This document shows, in pieces, positions 1 to 8,206 of a DNA stretch of 64,000 bases. Each line of letters begins with the position of its first letter. Positions within the stretch are counted from its first letter, which is position 1. The stretch comes from PCRC01 sp017848435 (GTDB lineage Bacteria > Pseudomonadota > Gammaproteobacteria > Burkholderiales > Burkholderiaceae_C), in the NCBI GenBank assembly GCA_965284315.1, contig OZ260072.1, forward strand, positions 2,480,001-2,544,000, written 5' to 3'. The notes beneath the pieces were generated by a model that ran no database searches, was not told where the DNA came from, and saw only the letters and a program-made list of their open reading frames with translations. The translations under genes were made by a program, and so were the position numbers.

Positions 1-1
1 G

Positions 2-589
2 TCGGCGTTGATCAGCCTGGTGCTGATCCGCATCGTGGTGGTGACCGCGCAAAGCTACGGCCTGTCGCAGTACGCGCTCGACGTGGTGGTGCGGGTGCTG
101 GTGCTGGAGCTGATTCCCCTGTCGGCTGCGCTGTTCGTGGTGCTGCGCGGCGCCATGGCCGCCGAGGCCGACCTGGGCCAACTGCCGCTGGGCAGTGACG
201 CATCCGGCCGCCACGCCCAGACCGTGCTGGTGCGCACCGAACTGCTGCCGCGCGTGGTGGCCGCCGTGTTCTCGGTGGTCACGCTGGCGGCGGTCAGCAG
301 CGTGGTGGCGCTGGTGCTGGCCTACGTCAACGTTTATGGCTTCACCCCCTGGGGTTTTGCCGCCTACACCCGCATGGTCGGCCGCGTGTTCGACCCGGCC
401 ACCGGCATCGGCTTTGTGCTGAAGATCGCGTTGTTCAGCGTCGCGGTGGCGGTGGTGCCCGTGGCCTCTGCCCTGCAAGCCCGGCTGTGGACAGCCAGTG
501 GTGGCCGCAAGGCGCCCAGCGGCACGGTGCGGCTGTTTCTGGCGCTGGTGCTGATCGAAGGCGCTTCGCTGGCATTGAAATACATTTGA
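2..589 (+). CDS. MlaE-like ABC lipid transporter permease (5' end cut off)
   Basis: Integral membrane permease of an MCE-type ABC transporter, which moves phospholipid-like molecules between inner and outer membrane. The reading frame is open to the left edge, so the N-terminus is missing; about 195 of the usual 250-270 residues remain. Several long hydrophobic segments are visible, including one in the stretch ending LELIPLSAALFVVL, one around VVAAVFSVVTLAAVSSVV and a C-terminal one. The segment LVLELIPLSAALFVVLRGA resembles the conserved core of MlaE permeases. The MCE-domain gene follows 7 bp downstream and a lipoprotein gene overlaps that one, so the three look like one operon; an ATPase gene is expected just left of the window. 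Family assignment rests mainly on the MCE neighbour. Confidence 0.8.
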   Translation, partial: SALISLVLIRIVVVTAQSYGLSQYALDVVVRVLVLELIPLSAALFVVLRGAMAAEADLGQLPLGSDASGRHAQTVLVRTELLPRVVAAVFSVVTLAAVSSVVALVLAYVNVYGFTPWGFAAYTRMVGRVFDPATGIGFVLKIALFSVAVAVVPVASALQARLWTASGGRKAPSGTVRLFLALVLIEGASLALKYI

Positions 590-596
590 ATCCCCC

Positions 597-1547
597 ATGA
601 CCGAACCGACCGACAGCCCCGACCCGACCGACGCCCCCGGCGTGGCGAACCTGGAACTCAAGGCCATGCTGATGCTGGTGCTGGTGGTCGCGCTGGTGGT
701 GGGCTCGGTCACCTACATCCTGTACGCGCGCGGCGCATTCGAGCGCACCCAGACCCTGGTGCTGGTGGCCGACGACGCGCAGGGCGTGACGGTGGGCCTC
801 GACCTGACCTTCTCGGGTTTTCCCATCGGCCGGGTGCGGCAGGTGGAACTGGCCAACGACGGCAAGGCCCGCATCGTGATCGACGTGGCCAGCAAGGACG
901 CGCGCTGGCTGCGCATGTCCAGCATCTTCACGATGGAACGCGGCCTGGTGGGGGACACCAAGCTGCGCGCCTACAGCGGCATCCTCACCGACCCCTTGCT
1001 GCCCGACGGCGCCGAGCGCGCGGTGCTGGTGGGCGACGTGGCGGCCGAAATCCCCCGTGTGGTGGGCGTGGTGCGCACGCTGGTGGAAAACCTTGAACGC
1101 ATGACGGCCAGCGAGTCCAGCCTGAACGCCAGCCTGGGCAACGTGCAGGCACTGACCGACGGCTTCAAGGGCCGCTACGGCGCCCTCGGCGCGGTGATGG
1201 GGGGCGACGCCAATGCGAAGCAGATCCTTGTCGCGCTGGAGCGCGCCAACGCGCTGCTCGCCAAGACCGACCAACGGGTGTTTGGCAAACAGGGCCTGAT
1301 GGACGACACCCAGGCCACGGTGAAGCAGCTCAACGGGGTGCTGACCGATGTGCGCGCCAGCCTGCAGCAGGTCAATGCCGTGCTGGCCGAGGCGCAGAAG
1401 ATCGCCACCAACACCAGTGCCGCCACTGCCGATTTGGTCGCGCTGCGGGCGCAGGTCGAGACCAGCCTGCGCCGGGTCGATGGGCTGGTGCTCGAGATCA
1501 ACCGCAAATGGCCGTTTTCGCGCGATGCGGAAGTGAAGCTGCCATGA
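597..1547 (+). CDS. MlaD/MCE-domain lipid-binding protein
   Basis: Membrane-anchored periplasmic substrate-binding subunit of an MCE transporter. After a short acidic, proline-rich N-terminus there is one transmembrane helix at about residues 24-45 (MLMLVLVVALVVGSVTYIL). A single MCE domain follows at about 50-130 with the pattern GVTVGLDLTFSGFPIGRV, then a helical region to residue 316 that probably forms part of the lipid tunnel. The length (316 aa) is typical of single-MCE proteins. The stop codon overlaps the start of the next gene (ATGA), which indicates translational coupling. Which lipid is carried cannot be read from the sequence; the family links it to outer-membrane lipid asymmetry or organic-solvent tolerance. 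Confidence 0.88.
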   Translation: MTEPTDSPDPTDAPGVANLELKAMLMLVLVVALVVGSVTYILYARGAFERTQTLVLVADDAQGVTVGLDLTFSGFPIGRVRQVELANDGKARIVIDVASKDARWLRMSSIFTMERGLVGDTKLRAYSGILTDPLLPDGAERAVLVGDVAAEIPRVVGVVRTLVENLERMTASESSLNASLGNVQALTDGFKGRYGALGAVMGGDANAKQILVALERANALLAKTDQRVFGKQGLMDDTQATVKQLNGVLTDVRASLQQVNAVLAEAQKIATNTSAATADLVALRAQVETSLRRVDGLVLEINRKWPFSRDAEVKLP

Positions 1548-2209
1548 ATATGCGACACCTTGCACCGTTTGCTCTGGTGGCCCTGCTCAGCGCCTGTGCC
1601 AGTGGCCCGCAGCCCGCCGAATGGCAACTCAACGCCCAGGGCGCGCTGCGCGAGGCGGTGTTGGCCTACCTGGTCGGCAACGACCGGGTGGCCAACGCCG
1701 AGTTCACCCGCGCCCGCGCCGACATCGCCAGCACCGGCCGGCTGGACCTGCTGGCCCGGGCCGAGTTGGTCCGCTGCGCTGCCCGCGTGGCCAGCCTGGA
1801 CATCGACACCTGTCCCGCCTACCAGGCGCTGGCCGCCGATGCGGCACCGCCCGAACGCGCCTACGCCACCTACCTGAGCGGACGCTGGCAGGGCCTGGAC
1901 GCCAACCTGCTGCCGCCGCAGCACCGGGCTGTGCCCGGCAGCAGCGGGGCGGCCAACGTGTTGCCTGGCATCACCGACCCTCTGGCCCAACTGGTGGCCG
2001 CCGGTGCCCTGTTGCAGGCCGGCCAGCTGTCGCCCGCCGGTGTGGCCACGGCGGTGGACACCGCCTCGGCCCAGGGCTGGCGCCGGCCATTGCTGGCCTG
2101 GCTGGGTGTGCAGCTGCAGCGTGCCGAAGCGGCCGGGCAGGGCGATGAGGCGCAGCGTGTGCGGCGGCGCATGGCCCTGGTGACGCAGGGCGGCGTGCGC
2201 GCGCCCTGA
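1544..2209 (+). CDS. lipoprotein of the MCE operon, unknown function
   Basis: Predicted outer-membrane or periplasmic lipoprotein of about 221 residues. The start chosen is the ATG that overlaps the stop of the MCE gene. It gives a short signal peptide ending in the lipobox LLSACAS, while an upstream in-frame start would bury the signal. The mature part is alanine- and leucine-rich and apparently all helical, with TPR-like repeats (for example REAVLAYLVGNDRVANAEFTRARADI split into two helices). I do not recognise a named domain. Its place as third gene of the transporter operon suggests it is the auxiliary component on the outer-membrane side, but that is inference. Its stop abuts the convergent ggt gene. 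Confidence 0.75.
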   Translation: MNMRHLAPFALVALLSACASGPQPAEWQLNAQGALREAVLAYLVGNDRVANAEFTRARADIASTGRLDLLARAELVRCAARVASLDIDTCPAYQALAADAAPPERAYATYLSGRWQGLDANLLPPQHRAVPGSSGAANVLPGITDPLAQLVAAGALLQAGQLSPAGVATAVDTASAQGWRRPLLAWLGVQLQRAEAAGQGDEAQRVRRRMALVTQGGVRAP

Positions 2210-4105
2210 TCAGTCCCCCATCACCACGCCTTCACGCCGTGGGTCGGCGCCACCAAAGTAGCCGTGGGGCCGCTTCTGGATGGCTTGCAGGCCGCTGGTC
2301 ATGTCCACCTCGTTCACCGTGTGGCCACGGGCCTGCAAGGCGCGCACGGTGTCGGCCGGGAAGCGGCCGGCCTCAAGCTGGGTCGGGCCGTTGTTGGAGC
2401 CGAAGTTCGGCAGGTCAATCGCGCGCTGGGCGTCCAGGCCCCAATGCAGCGTGCCGACCAGCGTCTTGGCGGTGTAGTGGATGATGGCCGCGCCGCCGGG
2501 ACTGCCCAGGGCCGCCAGCAACGGGCCGGTCTGGCCGTCGGGTGCCCGCTCGAACACCAGCGTCGGACTCATCGACGAGCGCGGGCGTTTGCCGGGCTGC
2601 ACCCGGTTAGCCACGGGCAGGCCGTCAGCTCCAGCCGGGGCAAAGCTGAAGTCGGTCAGTTCGTTGTTGAGCAGAAACCCACCCGCGAGCCCTTTGCCCC
2701 GGTTCACCATCAGCCGTGCGCCAAAGGCGCTTTCAAGGGTGGTGGTCATGGCCACCGCACGGCCCTGGGCGTCGACGATGCTGATGTGCGAGGTGCCAAA
2801 CTCCGGCTGCGCTGGCATGGCCGATAAGCGCTGCGCCAGCGGGCCAGGCACACCGGGTTGCGCGGTCTTCATGCTCTGCGGGCCGATCAGGCGGGCGCGC
2901 TCGGCCAGGTAGCCGGGCGCCAGCAGGCTCTGGAAGCTGCCGCCGGGGGCGGGCACGAAGTCGGGGTCGGCCAGGTACTGGTTGCGGTCGGCAAACGCCA
3001 GCCGCGCCGCCTCGGTGTACAGGTGCAGCCAGTCGGCCGAGGGCAGGCCCCGTTGCAGTGGTAGCGTGGCGGCCGGTGTGTGTTCCAGCAGGCCCAGAAT
3101 TTGCGCAACGGCGATGGCGCCTGAGCTGGGCGGCGGCATGCCGCACAGACGCACCACCTGGGTGGCGGCCGTGTAGTCGGTGCACAGGGGGGGGCGCTTC
3201 AGGGGTTTGTAGCCGGTCAGGTCGGCCTCGCTCAGGGTGCCGGGGTTGGTGGCATGGCCACGCACCGCCCGCACCATGCTGCTGGCGACTTCGCCACGCT
3301 GCAACGCACGGGGGCCCTGGCGCGCAACCGCCTGCAGGACCACCGCCAACTCCGGGTTTTTCAGCAAGTGGCCCACTGGCCAGGGCTCGCCAGCCGGGGT
3401 GTAGAAATAGGCGGCGGCCACCGCGTCTTTTCGCAGGTACGGGTCGGCCTTGAGCAGGCTGTGCAGGCGTGGGCTGACTGGAAAACCACCGCGTGCCAAC
3501 GCAATGGCCGGTTCGAACAGGCGGGCCCAGGGCAGGCGGCCGTGGTCGCGGTGCGCCATGGCCAGCATCGCCACCGCACCCGGCGTGCCGACCGACCGGC
3601 CACCCACCACCGCGTCAAAAAACGCCATCGGCTGGCCGTCGGCTTTCAGGAACAGGGTGTCGCTGGCGGCCGCAGGTGCGGTCTCGCGGCCGTCGTAGGC
3701 TTCGGTGCGGCGTGCGGCGGGCTGCGCTGGGTCGTGGTGCAGCAGAAAGGCGCCACCACCGATGCCGCTGGACTGGGGCTCCACCAGCGTCAGCACCATT
3801 TGCACCGCGATCGCCGCGTCCACCGCCGAACCACCGTCCTTCAGGACGCGGTAGCCCGCCTGTGTGGCCAGCGGGTTAGCGGCGGCCACCGCAAAGCGGC
3901 GCGTGGCCCAGCCGGGTTTGGTTTGGGGCGGGGAGGCGGCTTCCGGTTGTTGCCGGGCCGGGCCTGCCTGGATGGGCGCTGCCGGTTGCAGAACCTGTAT
4001 AGGGGTAGGCACCCGGTCTTCCACCGGGATGGCCGGTGGCACCGATTGGCAGGCCACCAGAAAGCAGGTGGCGGTGAGGGCGATGGGGAGGGTCACATGG
4101 CGCAT
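2210..4105 (-). CDS. ggt: gamma-glutamyltransferase (lipoprotein)
   Basis: Cleaves the gamma-glutamyl bond of glutathione and related compounds, or transfers the glutamyl group to amino acids, in the periplasm. Ntn-hydrolase fold: the precursor self-cleaves before the nucleophilic Thr, seen here in FGTSHISI (residue about 438 of this form). The conserved SSMSPT and GSPGGA oxyanion/substrate motifs lie downstream, as in known GGTs. The start chosen (MRHVTLPIALTATCFLVACQ) gives a clean lipobox LVAC, so the enzyme is probably a lipoprotein, unlike the soluble E. coli enzyme. An ATG seven codons upstream (4126) is the alternative. It is a single gene convergent with the MCE operon. Confidence 0.9.
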   Translation of the reverse strand: MRHVTLPIALTATCFLVACQSVPPAIPVEDRVPTPIQVLQPAAPIQAGPARQQPEAASPPQTKPGWATRRFAVAAANPLATQAGYRVLKDGGSAVDAAIAVQMVLTLVEPQSSGIGGGAFLLHHDPAQPAARRTEAYDGRETAPAAASDTLFLKADGQPMAFFDAVVGGRSVGTPGAVAMLAMAHRDHGRLPWARLFEPAIALARGGFPVSPRLHSLLKADPYLRKDAVAAAYFYTPAGEPWPVGHLLKNPELAVVLQAVARQGPRALQRGEVASSMVRAVRGHATNPGTLSEADLTGYKPLKRPPLCTDYTAATQVVRLCGMPPPSSGAIAVAQILGLLEHTPAATLPLQRGLPSADWLHLYTEAARLAFADRNQYLADPDFVPAPGGSFQSLLAPGYLAERARLIGPQSMKTAQPGVPGPLAQRLSAMPAQPEFGTSHISIVDAQGRAVAMTTTLESAFGARLMVNRGKGLAGGFLLNNELTDFSFAPAGADGLPVANRVQPGKRPRSSMSPTLVFERAPDGQTGPLLAALGSPGGAAIIHYTAKTLVGTLHWGLDAQRAIDLPNFGSNNGPTQLEAGRFPADTVRALQARGHTVNEVDMTSGLQAIQKRPHGYFGGADPRREGVVMGD

Positions 4106-4144
4106 GACGCCATGGTATCGGGCCATGTGACCGGCCCGTGTCGC

Positions 4145-4903
4145 TCAGCGTGGCGCGAGGCGGATCGCGCCGTCGAGGCGGATCACTTCGCCGTTGAGCA
4201 TGTCGTTTTTCAGGATGTGCTTGACCAGCTTGGCGTAGTCCTGCGGCGTGCCAAGGCGGCTTGGGAAGGGCACGCCGGCGGCCAGCGCGTCCTGCACGTC
4301 TTGGGGCATGGAGAACAGCATTGGCGTGCCAAAGATGCCCGGCGCGATGGTCATGTTGCGGATGCCGTTGCGGGCCAGGTCGCGGGCAATCGGCAGCGTC
4401 ATGCCCACCACGCCGCCCTTGCTGGCGGCGTAGGCGGCCTGGCCAATCTGGCCGTCGTAGGCCGCCACGGACGCGGTCGAGATCAGCACGCCGCGTTCAC
4501 CCGTGTCCTCGGGTTCGTTCTTGCTCATCGCGTCGGCTGCGAGGCGGATCATGTTGAAGGTGCCCACCAGGTTGACCATGATGGTCTTGGTGTAGGTGGC
4601 CAGCGTGTGCGGGCCGGTTTTGCCCACGGTTTTCTCGGCCGGTGCAATGCCGGCACAGTTCACCAGGCCCATCAACTTGCCGAGTGAAACGGCCTTGGCG
4701 ACCACGGCCTGGCCGTCGGCCTCGCTGCTTACATCGCACTTCACAAAGGCGCCACCGATCTCCTTGGCCACCTGTTCGCCTTTTTCGGCCTGCATGTCGG
4801 CAATCACGACCGTGCCGCCGTTTTCTGCCAGCATGCGTGCCGTGCCTTCGCCCAGGCCCGATGCGCCGCCGGTGACGATGAAAACTTTGCCTTTGATGAT
4901 CAT
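4145..4903 (-). CDS. short-chain dehydrogenase, 3-hydroxyacyl-CoA dehydrogenase type II-like
   Basis: NAD-dependent oxidoreductase of 252 residues resembling HSD17B10-type 3-hydroxy(-2-methyl)acyl-CoA dehydrogenases, which act in isoleucine and fatty-acid breakdown. Visible motifs: the cofactor loop TGGASGLGEG near the N-terminus, NCAG, the active-site Ser in STASVAAYDG, and YAASKGG. The C-terminal GTPMLFSMPQDVQ segment is typical of this subfamily. The start ATG follows a good AGGAG ribosome site; a longer in-frame extension would run antisense through metC and was rejected. It is divergent from metC with 78 bp between starts, which contain a perfect inverted repeat (4929-4944). Confidence 0.85.
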   Translation of the reverse strand: MIIKGKVFIVTGGASGLGEGTARMLAENGGTVVIADMQAEKGEQVAKEIGGAFVKCDVSSEADGQAVVAKAVSLGKLMGLVNCAGIAPAEKTVGKTGPHTLATYTKTIMVNLVGTFNMIRLAADAMSKNEPEDTGERGVLISTASVAAYDGQIGQAAYAASKGGVVGMTLPIARDLARNGIRNMTIAPGIFGTPMLFSMPQDVQDALAAGVPFPSRLGTPQDYAKLVKHILKNDMLNGEVIRLDGAIRLAPR

Positions 4904-4928
4904 GGGAACTCCTGAAGATGGGTTGACG

Positions 4929-4944
4929 TTGACGTAAACGTCAA
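4929..4944. promoter_or_regulatory. inverted repeat TTGACGT-AA-ACGTCAA, probable operator
   Basis: Perfect 7-bp inverted repeat with a 2-bp spacer in the divergent region between the SDR and metC, preceded by another TTGACG at 4923. It lies about 26 bp upstream of the SDR start. The motif is reminiscent of operators of MerR-family LiuR-type regulators of branched-chain amino-acid catabolism. That comparison is from memory and is inference, but it fits the isoleucine-pathway SDR beside it. Confidence 0.5.
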
Positions 4945-4981
4945 TTATGCCGGACATGGCTTCACACGCTACCATGGCCCC

Positions 4982-6214
4982 ATGAGCGACGCCCCTCCCA
5001 ACGCCAAGGTCACCTCGACCGACCTGATCCACCACGACTACCTGCCGCCCGCCGGGTTCCGCGCACCGATGCCTGGCGTGTTCAAGGCCTCCACCGTGGT
5101 CTTCCCCAATGTGGCCGCCATGCGCGCGCGCGACTGGCAGCACAAGACCGGCTACACCTACGGCCTGCACGGCACGCCCACCACCTTCATGCTGGAAGAG
5201 CGCATCAGCTCGCTCGAAGGCGGTTTGCAGTGTGTGCTGGCGCCGAGTGGCTTGGCGGCGATTGCCAACGTGAACCTGGCGCTGCTGAAAACCGGCGACG
5301 AGGTGCTGATCCCCGACAACGCCTACGGCCCCAACAAGGCGCTGGCCCAGGGCGAGCTGAAAAACTGGGGCATCGGCCACCAGCTCTACGACGCGCTGAA
5401 CCCGGCCGACCTGGACGCCAAGATCGGCCCCCGCACGAAGCTGGTCTGGCTCGAAGCGCCTGGCTCGGTGACGATGGAGTTCCCCGACTTGCCCGCGCTG
5501 GTGCGGGTCTGCCGGCAGCACGGCGTGACCAATGCCCTCGACAACACCTGGGGTGCCGGGCTGGCCTTCAACGCGTTTGCGTTGCCCGGGGTGGACGAGC
5601 TGCGTGGCAGCGCCGGGGCTGACATCAGCGTGCAGGCGCTGACCAAGTACCCAAGCGGCGGCGGCGACGTGCTGATGGGCAGCGTGGTCACGCGCGACGA
5701 GGCGTTGCACCTGCGCATCAAGCTCAGCCACATGCGCCTGGGCCTGGGCGTGGGGGCCAACGACGTGGAAGCGGTGCTGCGCTCATTGCCCAGCATCGCG
5801 CTGCGCTACGCCGCGCACGACCAGGCGGCCCGCGCGATGGCGCACTGGCTTGGTGGCCGCCCCGAGGTGGCGCAGGTGTTGCACCCGGCGCTGCCCGGTT
5901 CGCCCGGCCATGCGCACTGGCGCGCGACCTGCGGCGATGGTGGGCAGGCGGCGGGCCTGTTTTCGGTGGTGTTCGACGAGCGTTACAGCGCGGCCGATGT
6001 GGACCGCTTCTGCGACCAGCTGCGCCTGTTCAAGCTGGGCTACTCGTGGGGTGGCTTCATGAGCCTGGTGGTGCCTTACGACATTGGCACCATGCGCAAC
6101 GCCAGCATCAGCGCCTGGCCGCACCGGGGCGTGCTGGTGCGGTTCTCCATCGGCCTGGAGACGGTGGACGACCTGCAGGCCGACCTGGCACAGGCCCTCG
6201 CCGTGCTGCATTGA
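4982..6214 (+). CDS. metC: cystathionine beta-lyase
   Basis: PLP enzyme of the Cys/Met metabolism family that splits cystathionine to homocysteine, pyruvate and ammonia in methionine synthesis. At 410 residues it has the usual length. The PLP-binding lysine is in ALTKYPSGGGDV. The conserved YTYGLHGTPTT and DNTWGAGLAFNAF segments (PLP aspartate and active-site region) are present, and the C-terminal substrate region is RNASISAWPHRGVLVRFSIG. The ATG start lies 78 bp from the divergent SDR. Cystathionine gamma-synthase is a less likely alternative, because the SWGGFMSL region and overall wording match the beta-lyase subgroup of proteobacteria. Confidence 0.88.
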   Translation: MSDAPPNAKVTSTDLIHHDYLPPAGFRAPMPGVFKASTVVFPNVAAMRARDWQHKTGYTYGLHGTPTTFMLEERISSLEGGLQCVLAPSGLAAIANVNLALLKTGDEVLIPDNAYGPNKALAQGELKNWGIGHQLYDALNPADLDAKIGPRTKLVWLEAPGSVTMEFPDLPALVRVCRQHGVTNALDNTWGAGLAFNAFALPGVDELRGSAGADISVQALTKYPSGGGDVLMGSVVTRDEALHLRIKLSHMRLGLGVGANDVEAVLRSLPSIALRYAAHDQAARAMAHWLGGRPEVAQVLHPALPGSPGHAHWRATCGDGGQAAGLFSVVFDERYSAADVDRFCDQLRLFKLGYSWGGFMSLVVPYDIGTMRNASISAWPHRGVLVRFSIGLETVDDLQADLAQALAVLH

Positions 6215-6292
6215 GCGGGTGTTTTTGCCGGAGAAAAATTTCTCGTTACCATTCAAATCCGAAACACATCACGCACAGAAACGGACAGCCCA

Positions 6293-6475
6293 GTGGCAAC
6301 ACCCAATTACGGTTACGAAAAACGTCAGAAAGAGCTGGCCAAGAAGCGCAAGAAGGAAGAGAAACTGAAGCGCAAGTTGGACCCACGCCCTGACGAGCCG
6401 ACCGAGGGGGGTGACCCGGCAGCCACGCCGGACGGTGCAGACACCCCCGACGCCACAGGCAACCCACCCGCCTGA
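6293..6475 (+). CDS. small basic hypothetical protein (60 aa)
   Basis: A 60-residue protein with a GTG start. The first half is strongly basic and probably a single helix or coiled coil (YEKRQKELAKKRKKEEKLKR). The second half is acidic, proline-rich and disordered (DPRPDEPTEGGDPA). No signal peptide or catalytic motif. Similar short KRQKELAKKKKKEEK proteins occur next to various genes in betaproteobacteria; their function is unknown and nucleic-acid or ribosome binding is only a guess. The start could also be later, but no other good in-frame start is seen. It sits alone between metC and the convergent mnmH. Confidence 0.65.
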   Translation: MATPNYGYEKRQKELAKKRKKEEKLKRKLDPRPDEPTEGGDPAATPDGADTPDATGNPPA

Positions 6476-6482
6476 GCCGTCC

Positions 6483-7538
6483 TCAAGCTGCCAGCATGCG
6501 CTGCGCCAATGCCGCCATGCTGGCCGCGCTGCGGTCAGCGGCCACCACCGTCTGGGCGCTGCCGTACTGTGTGAAGTTGCGCTGCATCGACGCCAGGTAA
6601 CCTGGGTCGTAGTGGGTGAGCAGCAGGTCGCGCACCACGGCCTCCATGTCGTTGTTGTGCACCTGCGCTTTCCAGCTGTCCACCACTACCTTGCCCCGCA
6701 GCATGGTCAGGGCTTCCAGCCTGCTGCAGAAAAACGCCTTGTCTCGCACGAAGAAATCGTAGTCTTCCAGCAGCAGCGCCACCCGTTCGGCATCGTTCAA
6801 CTGCAGGTCGAAGCAGGGGCTGGCCCGCATGGCCTGGATCAGCGCGTCGGGCACAGCCAGGTTGCCGACCTTCTTGCTTTCGCTTTCCACGTACACCGGC
6901 CGCGCCGGGTCGAACTGGCGCAGCGCCTGCCACACCAGCGTGTCAAAACGCTTTTGCGTGGGCTGGGGCTGGCCGGGGATCATGCCCAGCACCGAGCTGC
7001 GGTGGCTGGCCAGCGCCTCCAGGTCCAGCACCTGCGCCCCGGCGGCGGCCAGCGCGGTGAGCAGCCGGGTTTTGCCAGAGCCGGTGGGGCCACACACCAC
7101 CCGGTAGGACAACCGGGGTGCCAGCAGCGGCAAGTCGGCCAACAGCGCGGTGCGAAAGGCCTTGTAGCCGCCTTCAATCAGCGTCACCTTGAAGCCAATT
7201 TGCCCCAGCACCAGCGCCAGCGAGCCGCTGCGCTTGCCGCCGCGCCAGCAGTACAGCAGGGGCTGCCAGCTGCGCGGGGTGTCGGCCAGTTCACGCTCGA
7301 TGTGGCGGGCGATGTTGGCCGCCACCAGCGCGGCGCCGCGCTTTTGCGCCTCGAAGGGGCTGACCTGCTTGTAGAGGGTGCCAATCACACGACGCTCTTC
7401 GTTGTTGAGCGAGGGCCAGTTGTGTGCGCCGGGCAGGTGGTCTTCGGCGTACTCGCCTTCGCTGCGGGCGTCGATGACGGTGCTGAAACGGTCCAGCTGC
7501 GCCATGGCGTCGGCGGCTGGGATGGCATGGACAGGCAT
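6483..7538 (-). CDS. mnmH: tRNA 2-selenouridine synthase
   Basis: Replaces sulfur by selenium (via geranylation) in the wobble 2-thiouridine of Lys, Glu and Gln tRNAs. An N-terminal rhodanese domain carries the catalytic Cys97 in LLYCWRGGKRSG. A C-terminal P-loop domain contains GPTGSGKT at about residues 150-157. Length of 351 aa fits the SelU/YbbB family. Its ATG overlaps the TAA of the upstream esterase gene by 1 nt, so the two are co-transcribed. The selenophosphate synthase (selD) that supplies the donor is not in this window. Confidence 0.92.
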   Translation of the reverse strand: MPVHAIPAADAMAQLDRFSTVIDARSEGEYAEDHLPGAHNWPSLNNEERRVIGTLYKQVSPFEAQKRGAALVAANIARHIERELADTPRSWQPLLYCWRGGKRSGSLALVLGQIGFKVTLIEGGYKAFRTALLADLPLLAPRLSYRVVCGPTGSGKTRLLTALAAAGAQVLDLEALASHRSSVLGMIPGQPQPTQKRFDTLVWQALRQFDPARPVYVESESKKVGNLAVPDALIQAMRASPCFDLQLNDAERVALLLEDYDFFVRDKAFFCSRLEALTMLRGKVVVDSWKAQVHNNDMEAVVRDLLLTHYDPGYLASMQRNFTQYGSAQTVVAADRSAASMAALAQRMLAA

Positions 7539-8206
7539 TATTTCAGCAGCTTCTTCAGTTCGGGCCAGACGTTGGCCAGCAGGGCCGGTTGTGCCTCTTC
7601 CCGGGGGTGGATGCGGTCGGCCTGGAACAGGCTCAGCGCGTGGGGCGCGTCGGCCACGCCTTTCAGGAAAAAGGGCACCAGCGGCACCTGGTGGGCCTTG
7701 GCCACCGACGTGTAGAGTTTGGCAAAACGCTGGGTGTAGTCGCTGCCGTAATTGGGTGGCACCTGCATGCCCAGCAGCAGCACCTTGGCACCCTGGTCTT
7801 TAGCCGCCTTGACCATCTGCCGGAGGTTGTCTTCGGTCATTGGCAAGGGCAGGCCGCGCAGCGCGTCGTTGCCACCGAGTTCGATCACCACATGCGTCGG
7901 TTTGTTGTGCTGCAGCAGGGCCGCCAGACGGGCGCGCCCGCCCGAGGTGGTGTCGCCGCTGATGCTGGCATTGACCACCGTGGCATTGATTTTCTCTGTC
8001 GCCAGCTGTTTTTGCAGCAGCGCCACCCAGCCGGTGCCGCGCTTCAGGCCGTACTCGGCGCTCAGCGAGTCGCCCACCACCAGGACGGTGGGCGCCGACG
8101 CAGCCTGGGCCACCGGCAGCGATAGCCCTGCAACCGCACCGATGAACGTGGCCGCGATAAAGTCGCGTCTGACCAGCCCACGGTGGGTGGCCCAAGAAAG
8201 TGTCAT
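7538..8206 (-). CDS. tesA: SGNH-family arylesterase / thioesterase I-like (TesA type)
   Basis: Periplasmic lysophospholipase/arylesterase of the GDSL (SGNH) family. After the signal sequence the nucleophile block is VGDSLSAEYGL (Ser at about 47); the Asn block is GGNDALRG and the Asp-His pair is in DRIHP. The signal region contains VRRDFIAA followed by a hydrophobic stretch and AQAA, which looks like a twin-arginine signal. The start ATG shares the bases CATG with the start of the divergent ybbA gene, so neither gene has a separate leader. An alternative start five codons upstream (MMESD) would lie inside the other gene. The tesA-ybbA divergence is the same as in E. coli. Confidence 0.87.
   Translation of the reverse strand: MTLSWATHRGLVRRDFIAATFIGAVAGLSLPVAQAASAPTVLVVGDSLSAEYGLKRGTGWVALLQKQLATEKINATVVNASISGDTTSGGRARLAALLQHNKPTHVVIELGGNDALRGLPLPMTEDNLRQMVKAAKDQGAKVLLLGMQVPPNYGSDYTQRFAKLYTSVAKAHQVPLVPFFLKGVADAPHALSLFQADRIHPREEAQPALLANVWPELKKLLK

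Noticed and set aside
4904..5731. Upstream in-frame extension of the SDR gene
   Set aside because: Runs antisense through metC and has no motif; the SDR has a good ribosome site at its own ATG.
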